The notes under the pieces were generated by a model. The model did not search any database. It was not told the DNA's origin and worked only from the letters and a program-made list of their open reading frames with translations. The position numbers and the translations under genes were made by a program. This document shows, in pieces, positions 18,942-27,544 of a DNA stretch of 64,000 nucleotides (the first letter of the stretch is position 1; every line of letters starts with the position of its first letter). Origin of the DNA: Humidesulfovibrio sp. (GTDB lineage: Bacteria > Desulfobacterota > Desulfovibrionia > Desulfovibrionales > Desulfovibrionaceae); assembly GCA_031292175.1 (NCBI GenBank), contig JARLHQ010000005.1, positions 1 to 64,000 on the forward strand, given 5' to 3'.

Positions 18942-21434
18942 ATGCGACCCGCCGCCGACATCTTCTCGGACATCCTGGCCGATCAGAGCGTCACGCTCAC
19001 GCGCCAGGATCTCATCGACATGGAGCACAGCCTGAAGGATGCCATCCGCTCCTTTTTGCCGTTCACTTCCTACAGCCTGTACTTCCCGCGCGAGGGGGAC
19101 CGCACGCCTGAGTTGCGCTTCGACGCCGGCAGCCGCGAACTTGTGCTGCCGCTGGTGCTGGGCGGGCGGAACCTGGGCGTGTTCGTGGCGCGCGGCGTCA
19201 GGATCAAGGCCCCCAAGGTCTTGCCTCCGCTCATCCAGGCCACGGCCACACGGGTGCTGGGAGAGCTGCTGCTCTACAAACGCTCGGTGACGGACGCCCT
19301 GACCGGGCTTTCCTGCCGTGACCATTTCCACAAGGTGCTGGCACAGGAGATCGCGCTCATCCGCCACTGCCTGGACGCCACCACCGGGGGCCGCACGGAC
19401 CCGGAGGTGCAGTGCTTCAGCGCTTCGCTCGGCATTATTCTGCTGGACCTCGACTCGTTCCAGGGGATCAACGAACGCTATGGCTATCTGCTGGGTGACC
19501 AGATGGTGGCCGAGGTCGGCCGGACCATCGCCGCCACCTGCCGGAGCCATGTCACCGCCGCGCGCATCCATAACGACACCTTCGCCCTCCTGGTGCCAGA
19601 CGCCAGCCCAAAGGGCGCGTCCCAACTGGCGGAACAGGTGCGTCAGGCCATCGGCGCCCTGAGCTTCCAGGACGAGATCACCGGCGACCGCATCAGCGTC
19701 TCGGCCTCGCTCGGCTACGCCAACTATCCCCAGTGCCTGCGCGGGCCGCAGCTGGAGCGCACCCCGCCGGAGCAGGCGCGCATCCTCATGCGCGCGGCGC
19801 GGAAGGCCGTCGGCACCAGCAAGGACCACGGACGCAACCGCGTGTTCGGCTTTCAGGACATCGTGCGCAGCGGCGGGCGCATCCTTGAGGTGCTGCCCAT
19901 GCAGCGCCTTTCCGTGACGCTCGGGCGGGGCGTGGGCGCGCAGGAGGGGCTACGCTACCTCGTGTGGTCGCCCGCGTTCCAGGAGCGCACCATCGAGGCC
20001 CGGCTCTCAGGTGAGGAACACCTGGTGGGCCGCACGCCCGCGCTCTACAAGGGCGAAATCGTGCTCACCGAGGTGCAGGCGGATATCGCCATCGCCGAGG
20101 TGCTCCACGCGGGCGACCCGGCCTGGGCCCCGGAGCCCGGCGACCGCCTGACACTCATCCAGGAGCGTGACAGCCTCTTCGCCGCTGAAGCGGGCGAGGG
20201 CGTGAGCGGCCAGCCCCAGGCCCAGCGCGACCTGTTTACCGGCCTCTACGGCTACCGAGATTTTTTGGCCTTTTTTGGCCGTGCGCGCCAGCGTACGGAC
20301 AGCTTCGCCGTGCTGTTGACCCGCGTGTTGCCGCCCGATGGCGAGCAGCCGACCATGGAGCGGCGCGGCGGCACGGTGAAGCGCCTGGAGGCCGCCGTGG
20401 CCCAGGTGGCGGCCCTGTCCGATACCTGCCTTATGGCCGGGGTGGAGGCTCAGCCCGCCGCCCCGGGGCAAAAACCCGCGCGCGCCGCTGGCGGACGTTT
20501 CGGCCTGGGTGGACTGGTGCATTTTCTGCCCGGCGCGTCTGGTCCCGAGGCCCTGGCCAAGGCCCGGGAGCTGTGCGCCCAGGCGGCGGCGGAGCATGGT
20601 CTGGAACTGGCCGTGGGGCTCTTCGCCTATCCGTTCCTCAATTTCGCCAAGGCCGACGCCCTGGAATGTGCGCGCAAGGCCCTGGAACACGCTTTGCTTC
20701 TGCCTGGGCCGCACGTGGCGCTCTTCGACTCCGTGTCCCTGAATGTCTCGGCCGACAGGCTGTTTGTGGAAAGCGACCTCTACGCGGCGGTGGAGGAGTT
20801 CAAGCTTTCCCTGCTGGCCGATTCCGCCAACATGCTCGCGCGCAATTCGCTCGGCATCTGCTACGCCCAGCTGGGCAAGGCCGATCTGGCCCGCCGCGAG
20901 TTCGAGCTCGTGGTTGCGGCCGAGCCGGAGAATGTGATGGCCCACTACAATCTGGGCTGGGCCTGTCAGCACCTGGGGGAGAACCAGTTCGCCCGCCAGG
21001 CCTATGAGCGCTGCCTGACGCTTGATCCCGCGCACTGCTTCAGCTTGCTGCGCCTGGGCTCCCTGGCCGAAGGCGAGGGCGACCTGCCCCGGGCCGAGGC
21101 GCTGTATCAGAAGGCCCTGGCCACGCCCGGCGGCGAGGCCTCGGCCCTGCGGCCCCTGGCTCGGGTGGCCCTGGCCGAGGGCAACCCCGACCGCGCGCGC
21201 GAACTGCTGCACCTGGCCATCGGCGCCAACCACAACGACGCCTACGCCATGGGCACGCTGGCCCGGCTGTACCTGGACGCCGGGGAGGACCCGCAGATCG
21301 CCGAGGTGCTCTCGCGGCAGGCCGCCGCCCTCATGCCGGAACGCCAGGAGTTCTGGGACACCCTTATCCAGGCCCTCACCCTTCAGGGCCGGCTGGACGA
21401 GGCCCGCAAAGTCGAAGCGCGGGGCCGCTTCTAG
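18942..21434 (+). CDS. Degenerate GGDEF protein with C-terminal TPR repeats
   Basis: An 830-residue cytosolic protein starting at ATG 18942 (a TTG 36 bases upstream is weaker). Residues about 1-110 form a GAF-like sensor; about 115-290 are a GGDEF-type fold, with DALTGLSCRDHFHKVL and ILLDLDSFQGINERYG. The signature loop reads RIHNDTFALL instead of RxGGDEFxxL, so cyclase activity is unlikely and it probably binds GTP or acts as a scaffold. A middle domain (about 310-420) has no obvious match, and a second weak GGDEF-like remnant may lie around 430-590. The last 220 residues are tetratricopeptide repeats (for example NMLARNSLGICYAQLGKADLA and VMAHYNLGWACQHLGENQFA). A role as a signalling adaptor is inferred. 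Confidence 0.8.
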   Translation: MRPAADIFSDILADQSVTLTRQDLIDMEHSLKDAIRSFLPFTSYSLYFPREGDRTPELRFDAGSRELVLPLVLGGRNLGVFVARGVRIKAPKVLPPLIQATATRVLGELLLYKRSVTDALTGLSCRDHFHKVLAQEIALIRHCLDATTGGRTDPEVQCFSASLGIILLDLDSFQGINERYGYLLGDQMVAEVGRTIAATCRSHVTAARIHNDTFALLVPDASPKGASQLAEQVRQAIGALSFQDEITGDRISVSASLGYANYPQCLRGPQLERTPPEQARILMRAARKAVGTSKDHGRNRVFGFQDIVRSGGRILEVLPMQRLSVTLGRGVGAQEGLRYLVWSPAFQERTIEARLSGEEHLVGRTPALYKGEIVLTEVQADIAIAEVLHAGDPAWAPEPGDRLTLIQERDSLFAAEAGEGVSGQPQAQRDLFTGLYGYRDFLAFFGRARQRTDSFAVLLTRVLPPDGEQPTMERRGGTVKRLEAAVAQVAALSDTCLMAGVEAQPAAPGQKPARAAGGRFGLGGLVHFLPGASGPEALAKARELCAQAAAEHGLELAVGLFAYPFLNFAKADALECARKALEHALLLPGPHVALFDSVSLNVSADRLFVESDLYAAVEEFKLSLLADSANMLARNSLGICYAQLGKADLARREFELVVAAEPENVMAHYNLGWACQHLGENQFARQAYERCLTLDPAHCFSLLRLGSLAEGEGDLPRAEALYQKALATPGGEASALRPLARVALAEGNPDRARELLHLAIGANHNDAYAMGTLARLYLDAGEDPQIAEVLSRQAAALMPERQEFWDTLIQALTLQGRLDEARKVEARGRF

Positions 21435-21454
21435 TCCCGGCAGGAGTTCCCCCC

Positions 21455-21775
21455 ATGTCCCTCATGTCCGCAATCGCGCAGATTCCGCTGACCACACAGC
21501 TCTTGTCTTTCGCCGTGGCCCTGCAGCTCGTCGCCCTTTTGGCCGTGCTGTGGCGCGGCGGCCCCGGCATGTCCGGGCCTACCGCACGCCGGCCCCGCTG
21601 GCCGTTTTTCCCGCTTGTGCTGGGCACGGGCGCGGGCCTCTGGTACGCGGTGCTCCAGCGCGATCTGGTCTTCGGCGCGGCCCAGGGCCTAGCCTTGTCC
21701 GTAGGCTTTTGTCTCATCAGCGGCAGGCGCGAAAAGCGCGCGGCGCGGCGCGGTGGGCACGGCAATGGCGAGTAA
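21455..21775 (+). CDS. Small membrane protein, LAB_N-like
   Basis: A 106-residue protein with three hydrophobic segments (about 13-34, 48-64, 68-88), preceded by AGGAG at eight bases. The part LWYAVLQRDLVFGAAQGLALSVGF resembles the LAB_N domain found at the N terminus of some lipid A disaccharide synthases and as small stand-alone proteins near envelope glycolipid genes. Similarity is modest and the function is unknown. The basic C-terminal tail is cytosolic. It overlaps the next gene by 11 bases and lies 20 bases after the TPR gene, suggesting one transcript. Confidence 0.65.
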   Translation: MSLMSAIAQIPLTTQLLSFAVALQLVALLAVLWRGGPGMSGPTARRPRWPFFPLVLGTGAGLWYAVLQRDLVFGAAQGLALSVGFCLISGRREKRAARRGGHGNGE

Positions 21776-22523
21776 TGGCGGCGGGGTGAAGCCCCTGCTC
21801 AAGGGCCTGGCGCTGCTTTTGGTGCTTGGCGGCATCGTGCTTGTGGCGCGCAGCCTCGGTCTGGACCAGCACGGCGCCTTCCGCCAGTGGGTGCTTGCCA
21901 ACGTGGAGGGGCAGGGCGTCAAGGGCGTGCTGTTCTTCGTGGGCGTCGCGGCGCTGGCCTCGGCCATGGGGGTGCCCCGGCAGTTTCCGGCATTTTTAGG
22001 TGGGTATGTTTTCGGAGGCGTCTGGGGGGGGCTGCTCGCCACCCTGGGCACGGCGCTGGGCTGCGCCCTGGATTTCACCCTGGCGCGCACCTTGGGCCGG
22101 GAGCTCGTGCTGGCTCGTTTCGGCAAGCGCGTCGCCCGGCTCGACGCCTTTCTGAGCACTGGACCTTTCCGCACCTCGCTGGCCATCCGGCTGTTCCCCG
22201 TGGGCCACAACCTGCTCACCAGCGTGGCCGCTGGCGTCACCAGCATACCCGCCAGCTCGTTCATCCTGGGCTCGGCCCTGGGCTATGTGCCGCAGAATCT
22301 CGTGTTCGCGCTCTTCGGGGCCGGATTCAGCGCGGAGACCGGCCTGGGCAAGACGTTGTCCCTTGTCCTGTCGGTCGTGCTTCTGGCGGCCTCGGCCTGG
22401 CTCGGGTTCTCTGTGTACCGGGCGTACAAGCGCGAAGGGGCCGTGCCTGACCTCGACGCCGTGGACGACGCCGTGGACGAGGCCGGAGATGGGGACGTCG
22501 GCCGGTCCGGCGGCGGGAAATAG
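21765..22523 (+). CDS. TVP38/TMEM64 (DedA-like, VTT domain) membrane protein
   Basis: A 252-residue inner-membrane protein from ATG 21765 (GTG 21753 is possible). The VTT domain is clear: GVPRQFPAFLGGYVFGGVWGGLLATLGTALG..., then FTLARTLGRELV, and the later FPVGHNLLTSVAAGVTSIP. Proteins of this group are proposed lipid scramblases or flippases for undecaprenyl phosphate or phosphatidylethanolamine. The acidic C-terminal tail (PDLDAVDDAVDEAGDGD) is cytosolic. It is coupled to the LAB_N-like gene and convergent with a PAP2 phosphatase, consistent with envelope lipid handling. Confidence 0.85.
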   Translation: MASNGGGVKPLLKGLALLLVLGGIVLVARSLGLDQHGAFRQWVLANVEGQGVKGVLFFVGVAALASAMGVPRQFPAFLGGYVFGGVWGGLLATLGTALGCALDFTLARTLGRELVLARFGKRVARLDAFLSTGPFRTSLAIRLFPVGHNLLTSVAAGVTSIPASSFILGSALGYVPQNLVFALFGAGFSAETGLGKTLSLVLSVVLLAASAWLGFSVYRAYKREGAVPDLDAVDDAVDEAGDGDVGRSGGGK

Positions 22524-22538
22524 GGGACGTGGCGTCCG

Positions 22539-23177
22539 CTACCGGCAGCCGGGCGGCGGCAGCAGAAAGGGCCGGTACAGGTCGTCCGGATGCACCGCGA
22601 GCTTGAGCCGTGGAGCCAGTCGTTTCCAGAGCAGCCATGCGCCCCAGCCGATGAGCGCGCCCAAGATCCAGCCCGCGGCCACATCCAGCGGGTAATGCTT
22701 GCCGAGATAGACCCGCGACCAACCGACGATGACGGGCAGCGCCCAGAGCCCGCGCTTGAGGCGCGGCCAGAGCATCATGGCCAGAACCACAAGCGCCATT
22801 GAGTTGGCCGCGTGGGCCGAGGGGAAGGACGTGTCGCGCTCGCGGTCCGGGACGTAGTCCGCGGGCAAGCGCTGCCAATGGCCGTCGTCCTCGTGGTAGG
22901 TCCCGGCCACGGAATGCATCGGCCGCAGGCGCGGCACGGCGTGCTTTACCGTGTTGCAGGTCAGGTCCGTGACGCCCATGGTCAGCACGAGGATGATGAA
23001 ATAGATCGCCTGCCCTTTGCCGCGCAGGGCCGAGCGCCAGACAAGCAGTCCTGCCAGCAGGATGAACAGCGGCGCACGCCGCGAAAAAAGTGGCAAGAGC
23101 GTATCCAACAGCGGCGCGCGCCACTCTTGGTTCAGCAGGAGCTGCAGGTGCGCATCCGCCGGTAGGACAGGGAACAT
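22539..23177 (-). CDS. PAP2-superfamily membrane phosphatase
   Basis: A 212-residue integral membrane protein from ATG 23177, preceded by GGAGG. The three phosphatase motifs are intact: KHAVPRLRP, FPSAHAANS and SRVYLGKHYPLDV, with the His nucleophile in the last. Such enzymes remove phosphate from lipid phosphates (phosphatidic acid, undecaprenyl pyrophosphate) or, in Gram-negatives, from lipid A. About five membrane helices are visible. The neighbours (VTT protein, lipopolysaccharide-type glycosyltransferases) support a role with undecaprenyl phosphate or lipid A. It is divergent from the glycosyltransferase gene. Confidence 0.88.
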   Translation of the reverse strand: MFPVLPADAHLQLLLNQEWRAPLLDTLLPLFSRRAPLFILLAGLLVWRSALRGKGQAIYFIILVLTMGVTDLTCNTVKHAVPRLRPMHSVAGTYHEDDGHWQRLPADYVPDRERDTSFPSAHAANSMALVVLAMMLWPRLKRGLWALPVIVGWSRVYLGKHYPLDVAAGWILGALIGWGAWLLWKRLAPRLKLAVHPDDLYRPFLLPPPGCR

Positions 23178-23307
23178 CGGAGGCCTCCAGGGTAGTCGGC
23201 CGGCTGGAATTCCGTCCGGCTTTCTGCGTATGCCAAAGCGCCGGTTGCTTGTCAAAGTTCGGAAATTCATTCAAGACTGCCGACACCCGAACCATCGTGG
23301 AGCCGCC

Positions 23308-24453
23308 ATGCCCCAATCCAGAATCGCCATCACCATGCCCCGTCTGGGCCTCTACGGAGGCGCTGAGGGCTTTGCCTGGCGTCTGGCCAAAGAACTCGCC
23401 GCAGCCGGGCACGGTGTGGATTTCCTTTGCGCCCGGACCGAGGGCCATGTGCCGGAGGGCGTGACCGCCGTGGAGCTGGGGCGTCCGCCCCTAGGCCGGG
23501 CCATCAAGAACCTGTGGTTCGCCTGGGTGGTGGGAAAATACCTGCGGGCTCAGCGCTACGACCTGGTCATCGGTCTTTCCCGCACCTGGAATCAGGACAT
23601 CCTACGCGTGGGAGGCGGGCCGCAAGATATCTTTCAGCGTCTCACCCTGTCGGCCTATGGCTGTGGCTTCGCCCGTCTGCGCAAGCGGTTGCACCGCGTC
23701 TTTTCGCCCTCGGCCGCCGTCATCCGCTGGATGGAGGGGCGGCAGTTCGACACCCCAACCAACCCGGCGCAACGTATCATCTGCGTGTCGCACCTTGTGC
23801 GCGACTGGCTTCTGGAAGCCCACCCGGCCCTGGATCCCGCCCTTGTCAGCGTGGTCTACAACCGGCCGGACCTGGAACGCTTCGCGCCGCTTTCTCCCAC
23901 ACGCCGGACCGAACTGCGCGCCAGCTGCGGCCTCTCCGACGCGGACGTGGTCATCTGCACCGCAGGCACAAACTTCGCGCTCAAGGGTGTGGGCACCCTT
24001 GTTCGGGCCCTGGGGCACCTGCCGCCGAACTACCGTTTGATCGTGGCGGGCAAGCGCAACCCGGAGGCCTGGCTGGCCCTGGCCCGGAATCTCGGCGTGG
24101 AAAAGCGCGTCAACTTCGTAGGCAAGGTGGACGACATGCCTGCCTTCTATGGCGGCTCGGACGTTTTCGTCCTGCCGACCTACTACGATGCCTGTTCCAA
24201 CGCCGTGCTCGAAGCTCTGGCCTGCGGCCTGCCCGCCATCACCAGCAGCCGCAACGGCAGCGCCGTGTTTGTGCCGCAGCGCTTTATCCTGCAAGACCCC
24301 GGCGACGCCGGGACCCTGGCCGCGCTCATCCTTGAGGCCGCGAATGAGAAGGACCGCGCGCCCTTCGTCTGGCCCGAGGACCAGCCCTGTGGCCTTGCTC
24401 CCTACCTTGCGCTGGTGGAGGAGATGCTGGCCCAAAAGCGAGCCCGCCCATGA
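23308..24453 (+). CDS. GT4-family glycosyltransferase (RfaG-like)
   Basis: A 381-residue GT-B enzyme starting at ATG 23308 after GGAG. The N-terminal loop PRLGLYGGAEGFAWRLAKEL and the C-terminal nucleotide-sugar site YYDACSNAVLEALACGLPAITS, with the Glu of EALACG, are typical of family 4. The acceptor-side segment GGGPQDIFQRLTLSAYG resembles lipopolysaccharide core glucosyltransferase I (WaaG/RfaG). It probably adds a sugar to the lipopolysaccharide core at the inner membrane. The next glycosyltransferase overlaps by four bases (ATGA), so the two are co-translated. Confidence 0.87.
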   Translation: MPQSRIAITMPRLGLYGGAEGFAWRLAKELAAAGHGVDFLCARTEGHVPEGVTAVELGRPPLGRAIKNLWFAWVVGKYLRAQRYDLVIGLSRTWNQDILRVGGGPQDIFQRLTLSAYGCGFARLRKRLHRVFSPSAAVIRWMEGRQFDTPTNPAQRIICVSHLVRDWLLEAHPALDPALVSVVYNRPDLERFAPLSPTRRTELRASCGLSDADVVICTAGTNFALKGVGTLVRALGHLPPNYRLIVAGKRNPEAWLALARNLGVEKRVNFVGKVDDMPAFYGGSDVFVLPTYYDACSNAVLEALACGLPAITSSRNGSAVFVPQRFILQDPGDAGTLAALILEAANEKDRAPFVWPEDQPCGLAPYLALVEEMLAQKRARP

Positions 24454-25457
24454 CCCTCGATGTGCTCTTCCTCACGCCTTCCGGAGCGGATCTGCCAAGC
24501 GTGCGCTTCCGCGTGCTGCCCTTTGTGGAGCTCGGCCTGCGCCAGGGCCTTGTGGTGGACTGGCGGCGCGCCCCGAAGGCCATCCATCAGCGTCTGCTTT
24601 TTCTGCTGACTCTGCCTGCGGCGCGCGTCATCATCATCCAGCAGAAGCTTTTCGCTCCGTGGGAGCTCCAGCTCATCCGTCAGCGTTGCCAGACACTCGT
24701 CTACGACGTGGACGACGCGCTTTGGGCTCTGCACCCGGCCGACGTGGACCGGCCCGGCAGCGCCGCGAAGGCCGCCAAGATCAAGGCCCGCTTCGCCCAC
24801 ACCTGCCGGTCCGTCGATCTTGTCATCGCGGGTAATGATTATTTGGCCGAGCACGCGCGCGCGCATCAGCAAAACATCTTTGTGTTGCCCACTCTGCTCG
24901 ACACCGACAAATATACGCCGCCCCCGCCGGACGCCTCGGGCATCGGGCGTTTCCGCGTGGGCTGGATGGGCACCTCGGGCAATCTTTACTTCCTGCCCGA
25001 GGTGTTGCGCCAGCTGGCCCCGCACCGCGACCGCCTGGAGATCCGCGTTGTCTCCGATGCGCCTTACGGGGGTGAGTTGCACGATATGGTGCGCTTCGAA
25101 CGCTGGAGCCCCGTCCTGGAGCCGGACCAACTGCGCGGTTTCGAAGCCGGGCTCATGCCGCTCAGCGACGATGAGTACACGCGCGGCAAGTGTGGCTTCA
25201 AGATCCTGCAATACATGGCCGTCGGCGCGGTGCCCGTGGCCTCGGCCGTGGGCTTCAACACCCAGCTGCTCACCCACGGCCACGACGGCCTGTTGGTGCG
25301 CCAGCCCTTCGACTGGGCCGAACACATCCTGCGTCTGGCTGACGACCGCGAGCTTTTGGAACGCATGTCCGCCAACGCACGCCTTACCGTGGTGCAGCGC
25401 TTCAGCCTGAACAACATGGCCCCCAGGCTGTGGGAGGCGTTGGGGCTGCGCACGTAG
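24450..25457 (+). CDS. GT4-type glycosyltransferase
   Basis: A 335-residue protein with the GT-B layout. The N-terminal half lacks the usual GG loop and instead has SGADLPSVRFRVLPF, followed by IIIQQKLFAPWEL and LVYDVDDALW, a pattern shared by a group of surface-polysaccharide glycosyltransferases. The C-terminal half has VGWMGTSGNLYFLPEVL and the donor-site region GKCGFKILQYMAVGAVPVAS. Sugar and acceptor are not predictable. It is coupled to the upstream enzyme by a 4-base overlap and followed by a 3' hairpin element and a long palindrome. Confidence 0.83.
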   Translation: MTLDVLFLTPSGADLPSVRFRVLPFVELGLRQGLVVDWRRAPKAIHQRLLFLLTLPAARVIIIQQKLFAPWELQLIRQRCQTLVYDVDDALWALHPADVDRPGSAAKAAKIKARFAHTCRSVDLVIAGNDYLAEHARAHQQNIFVLPTLLDTDKYTPPPPDASGIGRFRVGWMGTSGNLYFLPEVLRQLAPHRDRLEIRVVSDAPYGGELHDMVRFERWSPVLEPDQLRGFEAGLMPLSDDEYTRGKCGFKILQYMAVGAVPVASAVGFNTQLLTHGHDGLLVRQPFDWAEHILRLADDRELLERMSANARLTVVQRFSLNNMAPRLWEALGLRT

Positions 25458-25460
25458 CGG

Positions 25461-25507
25461 GATGAAATGTTTTCTGGAGGGAATCGTTTCCCCCTGCCCC
25501 CCTCAGG
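25461..25507 (+). terminator. 3' hairpin / C-tract element downstream of the glycosyltransferases
   Basis: A few bases after the stop codon comes GAAATGTTTTCTGGAGGGAA, then TCGTTTCCCCCTG and a run of C ending CTCAGG. It matches the elements behind metK, the thioesterase, the heptosyltransferase and the ferredoxin genes in order and orientation. The long palindrome begins immediately after it. Confidence 0.6.
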
Positions 25508-25559
25508 GCAAGCGAACGGGCTAGGGGCGCGTCTCCGCGCCCCTAGCCCGTTCGCTTGC
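25508..25559. repeat. Perfect palindrome with 24-base arms, 4-base loop
   Basis: 25508-25531 pairs exactly with 25536-25559 around TCTC. It sits between the convergent glycosyltransferase and asnB genes. Sequence is unrelated to the other two long palindromes; only the architecture is shared. Confidence 0.9.
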
Positions 25560-25612
25560 TGGGGATGTGATGAGCATGGCCTGTGCTTCGGTCCCGCCAA
25601 TTTATGGGGAGT

Positions 25613-25635
25613 CCAGAGGGCCTCAGGCCCTTTGG
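25613..25635 (-). terminator. CCTGAGG hairpin downstream of asnB
   Basis: In asnB sense, CCAAAGGGCC-TGA-GGCCCTCTGG forms a 10-base stem with one mismatch, about 32 bases after the stop codon. The GGGCCTGAGGCCC core is the same as behind ychJ. No U-tract. Confidence 0.5.
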
Positions 25636-25666
25636 CCGCCGGAGGTCTCTTCGTCCTTTTTCCCGT

Positions 25667-27544
25667 CTACTTGGTCCGGCTCCACAGGGTGAGCACCATG
25701 AGGCGCCAGAGCATGTTCTTGTGCTTTTTGCGGTGGACATGCTCCTCGGCCAGGGAGAGTGCGGCGTCGAGGTTCAGGTGCTCCTTGAGCATGGGCGAGG
25801 CTTGGGTGAGGGCCTCGCGCACGAAGCCGCGCATGGGCCCGGCCATCCACTCGCGGATGGGCAGATCGAAGCCCTGCTTGCGCCGGTAAAGCACGCTGGG
25901 CGGTACGCGGGTCTCGGCCATCTTCTTCAGCAGATATTTGGTCTCACGGCCGCGCACCTTGAGGCGCACCGGGAAGCTGGCGAACAGCTCGATGAGCTTT
26001 TGGTCGAGCAGGGGCGAACGCACCTCAAGCGCGTGGGCCATGCTGGCGATATCCGTCTTGACCAGCAGGATATCCGGCAGAGAGGTGCTGTTGTCGAGAA
26101 ACAGCATGCGTTCCACGGGGTTCGCGGCGCGTTGGTAGGCGCGGTCCAGCCAGGGCAGGAACCAGTCGGCGTGGGCGCGGGCCACGAGGCGCGCGGTCTG
26201 CGCAGTGTACAGGCGTTCCTTGATCGGTTTGAGGCGCGTCTCTGTGCGCAGCAGCGGCTTGGTCTCCGGCCAAATGTTGGCGGAGGCGAACTTGCGCCAG
26301 GCCTTGGCCAGTGAGCCGGGGGAGTCGGCCAGGGCGCGCAGGGTTTCACCGCCCGGTGGGCGCAGTGTGCACAGGGAATTGATGGCGCTGGCCATGCCCG
26401 CGTGGCGGTAGGTGGGATAGCCGCAGCAGAGCTCGTCGCCGCCGTCGCCGCCGAGGGCCACGGTGATGTGCTTGCGCGCCATGTGCGCGAGGGCCAGGGC
26501 GGGCAGGGCGGAGTCGTCCGCAAAGGGCTCGCCGTAGCGTTCCACGACCTCGGGCAGCATGGCGAGGCTGGCCGGGGGCATGATCTCGTGGTGCAGGGTT
26601 ATCCCCAGGTGTCGGGCCACCTCCTGGGCGTGGGGCAGCTCGTTGTACTTCTTTTCGTCGAATCCGATGCTGAAGGCTTCAACCTTGCCGGGGCAGAGGT
26701 CGGCCAGGACGGCGGCCACCAGACTGGAATCCACGCCGCCGGAAAGCAGCAGGCCCAGGGGCACGTCGGATTCCAGGCGCAGGCGCACGCTCTCGGTGAG
26801 CTCGGCCCAGGCCAAGTCCAGGGCCTCGGCCTCGGAGACGGCAATCTTGCGGCGGAAGTCCATCTCCCAGTGGCGGCGCACAGCCAGGGCGGGTGACGCG
26901 CCGCGGCAGGAATACGTGGCGCAGCAGCCCGGCGGCAGCTTGCGCACGCCCGCTAGGATGGTTTTGGGCGAGGGCACGTAGCCCAGGCTCAGGTAGAGGT
27001 CGAGGGCCTGCGGGTCCAGCTCGGTGGGGCAGTCCGGGTGGGCGCGCAGGGCGCGGATCTCCGAGGCGAACACGAGTCCCGTGGACCCCTCGAAGTACAC
27101 CAGGGGCTTCTTGCCCACGGCGTCCCGGGCGAGAAAAAGTTCCTGCCTGGCGGCGTCCCAGATGGCGAAGGCGTACATGCCGCGCAGGCGGGCAAGGCAG
27201 TCCTGACCATACTGGCGGTAGAGAGCCAGCAGGATCTCTGTGTCGCCGGTGGTCCGGAAGCGTTCGCCCTGGGCCTCCAGTTCGGCGCGCAGGGCGCGAA
27301 AATTATAGATCTCGCCGTTGAAGACGATGATGTTGCCGGTTTTATCGTCACGCATGGGCTGGCCCGCGCGCGGGTCCAGATCCAGGATGGACAGCCGCGT
27401 GTGGCCCAGGACAAGCTTTTCGCCCCGCCAGCGTCCGGTTTGATTGGGGCCGCGGTGGACGATGCGGGCGAGCACACCCTCTAGGTGGCCGGGATCGTCC
27501 TCGCGCAGGCCGGCCGCGCGGACATGGCCGCAGATGCCACACAT
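25667..27544 (-). CDS. asnB: Asparagine synthase (glutamine-hydrolysing)
   Basis: A 625-residue two-domain amidotransferase. The N-terminal class II glutaminase begins MCGICGH with Cys2 as nucleophile (after removal of Met), followed by RGPNQTG and IIVFNGEIYNF. The C-terminal synthetase carries the pyrophosphate-binding SGGVDSSLVAAVLA (about residue 265). The family includes free asparagine makers and enzymes amidating polysaccharide or peptide precursors; placement next to two surface glycosyltransferases fits the AsnB variants of cell-surface loci, but it is convergent with them. The weak ribosome binding site before ATG 27544 is noted. Confidence 0.92.
   Translation of the reverse strand: MCGICGHVRAAGLREDDPGHLEGVLARIVHRGPNQTGRWRGEKLVLGHTRLSILDLDPRAGQPMRDDKTGNIIVFNGEIYNFRALRAELEAQGERFRTTGDTEILLALYRQYGQDCLARLRGMYAFAIWDAARQELFLARDAVGKKPLVYFEGSTGLVFASEIRALRAHPDCPTELDPQALDLYLSLGYVPSPKTILAGVRKLPPGCCATYSCRGASPALAVRRHWEMDFRRKIAVSEAEALDLAWAELTESVRLRLESDVPLGLLLSGGVDSSLVAAVLADLCPGKVEAFSIGFDEKKYNELPHAQEVARHLGITLHHEIMPPASLAMLPEVVERYGEPFADDSALPALALAHMARKHITVALGGDGGDELCCGYPTYRHAGMASAINSLCTLRPPGGETLRALADSPGSLAKAWRKFASANIWPETKPLLRTETRLKPIKERLYTAQTARLVARAHADWFLPWLDRAYQRAANPVERMLFLDNSTSLPDILLVKTDIASMAHALEVRSPLLDQKLIELFASFPVRLKVRGRETKYLLKKMAETRVPPSVLYRRKQGFDLPIREWMAGPMRGFVREALTQASPMLKEHLNLDAALSLAEEHVHRKKHKNMLWRLMVLTLWSRTK

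Noticed and set aside
18816-19829. Long N-terminal extension of panC on the minus strand
   Set aside because: Lies opposite the certain TPR/GGDEF gene; panC has its usual length from 18815.
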